Assembly: GCF_902490045.1 (NCBI RefSeq)
Contig: NZ_CABUCJ010000055.1
Coordinates: 1 to 16,114 of the forward strand
Reading direction: 5' to 3'
Source of the DNA: an uncultured Anaerotruncus sp.
GTDB taxonomy: Bacteria > Bacillota > Clostridia > Oscillospirales > Ruminococcaceae
DNA length: 16,114 nt
A program made the position numbers and the translations under genes. Shown in pieces: positions 11,895-16,114 of this stretch. The notes under the pieces are model-generated. The model was not told the DNA's origin. It was given only the letters and a program-made list of their open reading frames with translations, and made no database searches. Every line of letters begins with the position of its first letter. Position 1 is the stretch's first letter.

Positions 11895-13259
11895 CTACGC
11901 CTCCTCCACGAGGGGCGCGATGTGGTTGTGGTAGACATAGCGGTACATGAAAAGCGCGATCGTCACCGACACATACTCCGAGACGGGGAAGGCGGCCCAC
12001 ACGGCGTCGAGGCCGACGAACCGCGCCATCAGCCAGGCCACAGGCAGCAGCACCGCGAGCTGGCGCGCGACCGACATGGTCAGGCTGAGCACGCCGTTGC
12101 CCATCGCCTGGAAGACCGACGAGAGCACGATGCCGACCCCCGCGCCCAAAAAGCTGATGCTGATGATCCGCAGGGCGGGCACGCCGATGGCAAGCAGCGC
12201 GTCGGACGCCTTGAAGAGGCGCAGCAGGGGTGCCGGCAGGAGCTGGAAGAGCAGTGTGCCGAGCGCCATGATGCTCAGCGCGTAAACGAGCGCGTGGCGG
12301 ATCGAGCCGGTGATCCGGTGGCGCTTGCGCGCGCCGTAGTTGTAGGCCACGATCGGCACAAGGCCGTTGGTGAGCCCGAAGATCGGCATGAAGACAAAGC
12401 TCTGGAGCTTGAAGTAGACGCCGAACACCGCCACCGCCGTCTCCGAGAAGGCGATGAGGATTTTGTTCATGCCGATGGTCATGACCGTGCCGATCGACTG
12501 CATGACGATCGACGGTACGCCCACCTTGTAGATTTCCCCGATGATGCGGCCGCTCGGCCGGAAGTGCCGGAAATCCATGTGGATTTCCCTGTTTTTCTTC
12601 GCGTTGAACCAAAGCCCCATCAGCATCGCCACGATCTGGCCGATGACGGTGGCGACCGCCGCGCCCTTGACTCCCAGCCTCGGGAACCCGAAGAGGCCGA
12701 AAATCATGATCGGGTCGAGGATGATGTTGATGATCGCGCCGGTCGCCTGGGTGATCATGTTGTAGATCGTGATGCCCGTGGCCTGCAAAATCCGCTCGCA
12801 GGCGAACTGCATGAAGCAGCCGAACGAAAAGACGGTGCAGACCGTCAGATAGTCGGTGCCCATCGAGATGATCTCGGGGTTATCGGTGAACGCCCGGAAA
12901 AACGCCTCCGAAAACAGCCCCCCGAAGATGGCGAAGACCAGCCAGTTGCAGAGCGACAGCAGGATGCCGTTCTCCGCCGCCGCGTTCGCGTCGTCGAAGC
13001 GGCGCTCCCCCAGCCTGCGGGAGAGCAACGAGTTGATGCCGATGCCCGTGCCGATGCCCACCGCGATGATGAGGTTCTGCACCGGGAAGGCCAGCGACAC
13101 CGCCGTGAGCGCGTTTTCCCCGATCTGCGCCACAAAGATGCTGTCCACGATGTTGTAGAGCGCCTGGATCAGCATCGAGATCATGATCGGCAGGGACATC
13201 GTCACCAGCAGTTTTCCCACCGGCATGGTGCCCATGCGGTTTTCTCTTCTCTCTTCCAT
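11895..13259 (-). CDS. MATE-family multidrug/cation exporter
   Basis: This is a 454-residue membrane protein with about 12 helices in two related halves, as expected for MATE exporters that expel drugs or metabolites in exchange for Na+ or H+. Family marks are the N-terminal MPVGKLLVTMSLPIMISMLIQALYNIVDS, the VSLAFPVQNLIIAVGIGTG stretch, and the second-half VGVPSIVMQSIGTVMTIGMNKIL with NGLVPIVAYNYGARK. This is the NorM/DinF-like branch common in gut Clostridia. The ATG at 13259 follows AAGGAAGGG at good distance; the open frame extends to 13334 but would include the promoter. The leader is strongly purine-rich. The promoter at 13325 is near consensus, and the terminator is remote (11649-11676). 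The substrate is unknown. Confidence 0.93.
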   Translation of the reverse strand: MEERRENRMGTMPVGKLLVTMSLPIMISMLIQALYNIVDSIFVAQIGENALTAVSLAFPVQNLIIAVGIGTGIGINSLLSRRLGERRFDDANAAAENGILLSLCNWLVFAIFGGLFSEAFFRAFTDNPEIISMGTDYLTVCTVFSFGCFMQFACERILQATGITIYNMITQATGAIINIILDPIMIFGLFGFPRLGVKGAAVATVIGQIVAMLMGLWFNAKKNREIHMDFRHFRPSGRIIGEIYKVGVPSIVMQSIGTVMTIGMNKILIAFSETAVAVFGVYFKLQSFVFMPIFGLTNGLVPIVAYNYGARKRHRITGSIRHALVYALSIMALGTLLFQLLPAPLLRLFKASDALLAIGVPALRIISISFLGAGVGIVLSSVFQAMGNGVLSLTMSVARQLAVLLPVAWLMARFVGLDAVWAAFPVSEYVSVTIALFMYRYVYHNHIAPLVEEA

Positions 13260-13324
13260 TGGTCCCTTCCTTTTTTCTCTTTCTCTCTTTTTCGTCCACA
13301 TTCGCGTATATGGGATAAATAAGT

Positions 13325-13353
13325 AGTATAGCATATCTCATACCATACATCAA
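13325..13353 (-). promoter_or_regulatory. Promoter of the MATE gene
   Basis: TTGATG (13348-13353), a 17-base spacer and TATACT (13325-13330), preceded by TGC (extended -10), read toward the exporter gene. The predicted leader is about 60 bases, including a purine-rich tract at about 13262-13293. Confidence 0.8.
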
Positions 13354-13380
13354 CCCCACGGCGGAAAATCCCGTGAGCAA

Positions 13381-13418
13381 AGAGGAAAGCGGGCACTCAT
13401 TCGTGCCCGCTTTCCTCT
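13381..13418 (-). terminator. Terminator overlapping the end of the small ORF
   Basis: A perfect 16-bp stem (13403-13418 with 13381-13396) with the 6-base loop GAATGA is followed by TTTGC on the minus strand. The first arm encodes the last residues of the 59-residue protein, and its TGA stop is the last three bases of the loop. The U-tract is short. Confidence 0.65.
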
Positions 13419-13576
13419 TCTTCACCGGCTTTCAGAAAGATCTCTTCCGTGGCGGCCTGCGCCACTTTAACACGGTAACAAATCTCCGCCGCCTTTACGA
13501 TCACCTCCGACGCAACCCTTTTGAGAGACGTCATCTCGTTGAACAGCTTGAGATACATTTCCCTATACTCGTCCAT
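13397..13576 (-). CDS. Small helical protein of unknown function
   Basis: This 59-residue protein starts MDEYREMYLKLFNEM and ends in an acidic tail, EEEESGHE. It is predicted to be almost wholly alpha-helical and amphipathic, with no cysteines beyond one, no signal peptide and no membrane segment. I do not recognise a named family, although small proteins with an EYxxMYxxLFN start and an AQxATEExFL-like end recur, from memory, in gut Firmicutes. AAGGAGG lies 5 bases before the ATG at 13576, and a GTG directly before it is too close. The gene has a promoter and a terminator that overlaps its own stop codon. It is divergent from an XRE regulator, so control by that regulator is a reasonable inference. 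Confidence 0.75.
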   Translation of the reverse strand: MDEYREMYLKLFNEMTSLKRVASEVIVKAAEICYRVKVAQAATEEIFLKAGEEEESGHE

Positions 13577-13631
13577 CACGCCCTCCTTTATTGTCTGTAA
13601 TATAATTTTTATTAGTTTTCACATAAAACAC

Positions 13632-13660
13632 ATTATATATCACTTGATAATAATTTTAAA
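13632..13660 (-). promoter_or_regulatory. Promoter of the small ORF
   Basis: TTTAAA (13655-13660), a 17-base spacer and TATAAT (13632-13637) read toward the 59-residue protein gene. The leader is about 50 bases. The region is very AT-rich compared with the rest of the window. Confidence 0.65.
13638..13649. promoter_or_regulatory. Palindrome between promoter boxes, candidate XRE operator
   Basis: TATCA-CT-TGATA is a perfect 5+5 palindrome placed exactly in the spacer of the small ORF promoter. Its flanks extend the symmetry imperfectly (TTATATATCA against TGATAATAA). A regulator bound here would block RNA polymerase. The adjacent divergent XRE gene is the natural candidate. Confidence 0.45.
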
Positions 13661-13696
13661 GGGGGCTTGGTAAACTTTATATGGGAGGAATCCAAT

Positions 13697-13933
13697 ATGA
13701 AGTTTGAATATCGGGATGAGTATATAAAGCTGGGGTTGAAAGTCTCCTACTATCGGCGGCTGCGCGGTTTGTCCCAAGAACAGCTGGCCGAGAGGGTTGG
13801 AAAGAATCCGTCCTATATCGGACAGGTTGAAGCGCCGAATATCGCACAAGCCATTTCTTTGGATTTGTTATTCGATATCGCCAAGACGCTGGAGGTCCCC
13901 GCGTATAAGTTCCTCGACTTCGAGGACGACTAG
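13697..13933 (+). CDS. XRE-family helix-turn-helix regulator
   Basis: This 78-residue protein is little more than one Cro/C1-type helix-turn-helix domain. The domain spans about residues 12-70: LGLKVSYYRRLRGLSQEQLAERVGKNPSYIGQVE, with the recognition helix about NPSYIGQVE, then ISLDLLFDIAKTLEVPAYKFLDF. It has no sensor domain, so it probably acts as a small dimeric repressor. The ATG at 13697 has GGAGG 8 bases upstream; an in-frame start at 13667 lacks one. It is divergent from the 59-residue ORF across an AT-rich gap, and no clear plus-strand promoter could be picked there. A strong bidirectional terminator follows. Its codon use is less GC-biased than the neighbours, which may mark recent acquisition. 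Confidence 0.9.
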   Translation: MKFEYRDEYIKLGLKVSYYRRLRGLSQEQLAERVGKNPSYIGQVEAPNIAQAISLDLLFDIAKTLEVPAYKFLDFEDD

Positions 13934-13955
13934 CGGCGGGCTTCCGTAAGCGCAA

Positions 13956-13996
13956 AAGAAAAGGGCGGAGATTCCAAACGAATCTCCGCCCTTTTT
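13956..13996. terminator. Bidirectional terminator between the XRE and zinc-ribbon genes
   Basis: A perfect 15-bp stem (13960-13974 with 13980-13994, loop CAAAC) has TTTTT on the plus side and TTTTCTTTT on the minus side. It ends the plus-strand XRE gene and the minus-strand zinc-ribbon gene that converge on it. Confidence 0.9.
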
Positions 13997-14007
13997 CTGC
14001 GGTTTCG

Positions 14008-14445
14008 TTATTCCGCGGGGGCTTCCTCCGCGGCAGCCTCCGCCGCTTCCGGGGCCTCGCCCGCGTCCGGCTGGATGGGCGACTGCTCCTTGAGGGAGGC
14101 GCCGCACCGCTGGCAGTAGAGCGCGTCGAGCGGGTTCTCCTTCATGCACTCGGGGCAGCGGAGCACCCGTTTCATCTCGTCGAGCTTGGAATTGAGCTCG
14201 TCAAGCTCTTCGAGCTGGGAGGAAATCTCCTCGATGCACATGTTGACGAGCTCCTCGTTTTCCGCGCCGGACTTTTTCAGCTCGTAGACGATCTCCCCGA
14301 GCTTCATGTAGTTCGCGTCCACGTCGTTTTTGAGCTGCGCGGCCTGCACGCGGACCTTCGTCTGCTCCGCGACCTCCTGCGCCTTGCTTCCGGCGGCGCT
14401 CGCCAGGTCTTTCGCCTTGATGATCAGATTGTCAATGGTTCCCAT
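14008..14445 (-). CDS. Coiled-coil zinc-ribbon protein
   Basis: This is a 145-residue soluble protein of unknown function. A long charged helix (about 1-92) with heptad-like spacing (KLGEIVYELKKSG, ISSQLEELDELNSKLDEM) looks like a coiled coil. It is followed by a zinc ribbon with CPEC (C97, C100) and CQRC (C111, C114), and a low-complexity alanine/glutamate tail. Proteins with a helical bundle followed by a C-terminal zinc ribbon are frequent in Clostridia; I cannot assign a role. GGAGGT lies 9 bases before ATG 14445. It is transcribed from its own promoter, embedded in the end of hemZ, and ends at a strong shared terminator. Confidence 0.85.
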   Translation of the reverse strand: MGTIDNLIIKAKDLASAAGSKAQEVAEQTKVRVQAAQLKNDVDANYMKLGEIVYELKKSGAENEELVNMCIEEISSQLEELDELNSKLDEMKRVLRCPECMKENPLDALYCQRCGASLKEQSPIQPDAGEAPEAAEAAAEEAPAE

Positions 14446-14480
14446 ATCAGCATGACCTCCGTCCGTTAGATTCTAGGGAT

Positions 14481-14509
14481 ATTATACACGCTGGCCCGGG
14501 CTTTTACAA
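14481..14509 (-). promoter_or_regulatory. Sigma-A promoter of the coiled-coil zinc-ribbon gene
   Basis: TTGTAA (14504-14509), a 17-base spacer and TATAAT (14481-14486) lie in the last codons of hemZ. The TAA stop of hemZ (14482-14484) is inside the -10 box. The segment AGCGTGTATAATAT matches the mnmA promoter exactly. Confidence 0.85.
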
Positions 14510-15975
14510 GCGCCGCCGCGGATTTCCTTTTCCAGGTAAAATTCCCGCACCCGCTCCTTGCGCCGCAGGACCTCGTCGAACCGGGACAGATACTCGTAGG
14601 GGTACTTGTAGTTATAGACCCGCTCGATGGCGCCCGTGACGGGGTGGCGCAGCTTGGTGGACGCGCCCGCCCCCACCGCGAGGATGGTGTGCGTCTCGTC
14701 CATGATGTAGACGTTGTAGAGCCCCTCCCGGCCGGGCAGCGAGTAGCCGACGTTCTCGAGGTTCGCGAGCGTGCCGTTCTGCCGGTAGAGGTAGTAGGGC
14801 CGCTGGCCGGCGGCCGCCGCCGCGCCGCGCGCGTAGCCGACCATCCCGTCCACGAGCTCCAGCTCGGCGCGCGCCTCACCGAAGGAGAGCCGGGAGGCCC
14901 GCTTGACCGTCAGCGTGTGCACCGTGACGTTTTCCGGCGCGAGGGCGAGCACCCCGTCGACGCTCGCGCAGAAGCCCTCGGGCGTATCTGTGGGCAGCCC
15001 CGCGATCAGGTCGGCGTTGATGCAGTCGAAGCCCACCTTCCGCGCGAGCCCGAACGCCTCGAAGAACTGCGCCGCCGTGTGGCGGCGGCCGATGGCCGCG
15101 AGCACCCCGTCCGAGAGGGTCTGCGGGTTGATGCTCACCCGCCGTCCGCCGCCCGCCCTGATGGCGCGCAGCTTGTCCTCCGTGACCGTGTCGGGGCGGC
15201 CCGCCTCGACGGTGTATTCCCACGCCTCCCCCACGTCGAAATGCGCCGCGACCGCGTCCATCACGCGGGAGAGCTGGTCCGCCGTGAGGGTGGTGGGGGT
15301 GCCGCCGCCGAAATAGACGGTGCGCAGCCGGAGCCCCAGCTCCCGCGCGAGCGCGCCGGTTGCGGCCAGCTCGCGGCACAGCCTGTCCACATAGTCGGGG
15401 ATCAGCTTCGCGGCCTGCTCGACCGAGTGGGAGACGAACGAGCAGTAGGCGCACCGGGTCGGGCAGAAGGGCACCGAGACGTAGAGGGAAAAGCTGTCGG
15501 GGGTCGACCGGGCGAGCAGCTCCCGTTCGACCGCGGCCGTCTCCATGGCAAGGGAAAACTTCTCCCCGCTCACCAGGCGCCCGTCCATGAAATGGCGGCG
15601 CAGGGCCGTTTCATCCAGCCCAGCCTCCATCCGCGCCGCGAAGAGCTTGACCGGGCGGATGCCGGTGAGCACCCCCCAGGGCGGGCGGACGCCCGTCCCC
15701 TCCGACAAAAGCGTATAGGCCAGCACGCCGAAGCGGTGCTCCAGCCCGTCGGTTTCCCCGGCGGGCGCTTCGGCCCGCAGGGCGCGCGGCGCGCCCTCCC
15801 CCAGGCGTGAAACCGCCTCGAGGATTCCCTCCCGGTATCCGGCGTACAGGTAATCGCCCGCGAAGCCCTCCGGGGGCGCGCCCCGCTCCACGGCGACCTT
15901 CTCGCCGGGGAAAAACATCTGTGTGAGCCGCTGGAGCTCATAGCCGCAGGCGTGCCCGTCAATAAAGACCGTCAT
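14482..15975 (-). CDS. hemZ: Oxygen-independent coproporphyrinogen dehydrogenase-like HemZ
   Basis: HemZ is a radical SAM enzyme related to HemN, linked to the oxygen-independent oxidation of coproporphyrinogen III in heme synthesis. The 497-residue length and layout match: an N-terminal region with the HemZ hallmark PPWGVLTGIRPVK (98-110), then the radical SAM domain with CPTRCAYC (C171, C175, C178) that binds the [4Fe-4S] cluster, YFGGGTPTTL (221-230) for SAM, the RVSINPQTLSDGVLAAIGRRH stretch, and a HemN-like C-terminal part with YLYRQNGTLANLENVGY. The ATG at 15975 overlaps the upstream hydrolase gene by 17 bases; GCGGAG lies just ahead. In many Clostridia without a full heme pathway the true substrate of HemZ is unclear. 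Confidence 0.93.
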   Translation of the reverse strand: MTVFIDGHACGYELQRLTQMFFPGEKVAVERGAPPEGFAGDYLYAGYREGILEAVSRLGEGAPRALRAEAPAGETDGLEHRFGVLAYTLLSEGTGVRPPWGVLTGIRPVKLFAARMEAGLDETALRRHFMDGRLVSGEKFSLAMETAAVERELLARSTPDSFSLYVSVPFCPTRCAYCSFVSHSVEQAAKLIPDYVDRLCRELAATGALARELGLRLRTVYFGGGTPTTLTADQLSRVMDAVAAHFDVGEAWEYTVEAGRPDTVTEDKLRAIRAGGGRRVSINPQTLSDGVLAAIGRRHTAAQFFEAFGLARKVGFDCINADLIAGLPTDTPEGFCASVDGVLALAPENVTVHTLTVKRASRLSFGEARAELELVDGMVGYARGAAAAAGQRPYYLYRQNGTLANLENVGYSLPGREGLYNVYIMDETHTILAVGAGASTKLRHPVTGAIERVYNYKYPYEYLSRFDEVLRRKERVREFYLEKEIRGGACKSPGQRV

Positions 15976-16114
15976 GCGCCGCTCCGCTCATGTAGGGGTT
16001 GTGCCTGCGTTCCTGCTCGAGGGTGCTCTCGGGGCCGTGGCCGGGCAGCACCCGGTAATCCCCCGGCAGCGCCGCGAGCTTTTTGAGCGAGGCGAGCATC
16101 GACGGGTAGTCCCC
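15959..16114 (-). CDS. MBL-fold hydrolase, 3' end only
   Basis: The last 51 codons of a gene that begins beyond the right edge are visible. The peptide includes DYPSMLASLKKLAALPGDYR, then VLPGHGPESTLEQERRHNPYM, and ends HDGLY. PGHGP(E)STLEQER with a following NPYM is the characteristic end of glyoxalase II-like metallo-beta-lactamase-fold hydrolases; the histidine in PGHG is a metal ligand. The stop TGA (15959-15961) lies inside hemZ, so the two genes overlap by 17 bases and are probably translationally coupled. An MBL hydrolase directly before hemZ is a known arrangement in Clostridia. The substrate is not known. Confidence 0.9.
   Translation of the reverse strand, partial: GDYPSMLASLKKLAALPGDYRVLPGHGPESTLEQERRHNPYMSGAAHDGLY

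Noticed and set aside
11731..12612. A 293-codon minus-strand frame overlapping the MATE gene
   Set aside because: It is out of frame with the clear MATE protein and rich in Arg/His/Pro; its C-terminal part runs through the hairpin block.

Overview
The window reads as chromosomal DNA of a GC-rich, spore-forming member of the Clostridia. An Oscillospirales-type organism is my inference. The support is the neighbourhood spoVB-mazG-hup-rqcP-yabP-yabQ-divIC-S1, which parallels the Bacillus yabM-yabN-yabO-yabP-yabQ-divIC-yabR region, plus a hemZ gene preceded by a metallo-beta-lactamase gene, consensus sigma-A promoters (TTG...-17-TATAAT) and strong Shine-Dalgarno sites. There are no rRNA or tRNA genes, CRISPR arrays, transposases or phage genes. 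Nearly every gene lies on the minus strand, so transcription mostly runs right to left. Only mtnN and a small XRE regulator are on the plus strand.

Right to left: the 3' end of an MBL-fold hydrolase overlaps hemZ (oxygen-independent porphyrin synthesis). A coiled-coil zinc-ribbon protein gene follows, its promoter built into the hemZ stop codon. A small divergent module (XRE regulator and a 59-residue helical protein) and a MATE exporter come next. A gene-free stretch of about 370 bases, packed with perfect hairpins, separates the exporter from mtnN. Divergent from mtnN is the sporulation and division cluster: SpoVB flippase, MazG, HU, RqcP (ribosome rescue), YabP and YabQ (spore coat and cortex), DivIC (septum) and an S1-domain protein. 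Then come an amidohydrolase coupled to an orphan class I fumarase alpha subunit, the long ribosome-hibernation factor HPF, a membrane zinc-ribbon protein, mnmA (tRNA thiolation) and a half-size EamA/DMT-type membrane protein. A second hairpin-rich stretch fills the left edge.

Most genes are ordinary housekeeping or sporulation genes. The unusual content is between them. (1) An 80-nt element after mtnN folds into a perfect four-way cloverleaf with no unpaired junction base. (2) There are two hairpin-chain blocks, at 56-242 and 11545-11851, which share one identical 6-bp stem. (3) mnmA has a long structured leader with no recognised riboswitch class. (4) Gene ends and signals are very compact: stop codons lie inside -10 hexamers (spoVB, hemZ) or at the 3' edge of terminator loops (divIC, the 59-residue protein). 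(5) A sporulation-type promoter candidate precedes yabP, and a vegetative promoter candidate for divIC lies inside yabQ. All functional calls rest on reading motifs by eye; no searches or folding programs were run.
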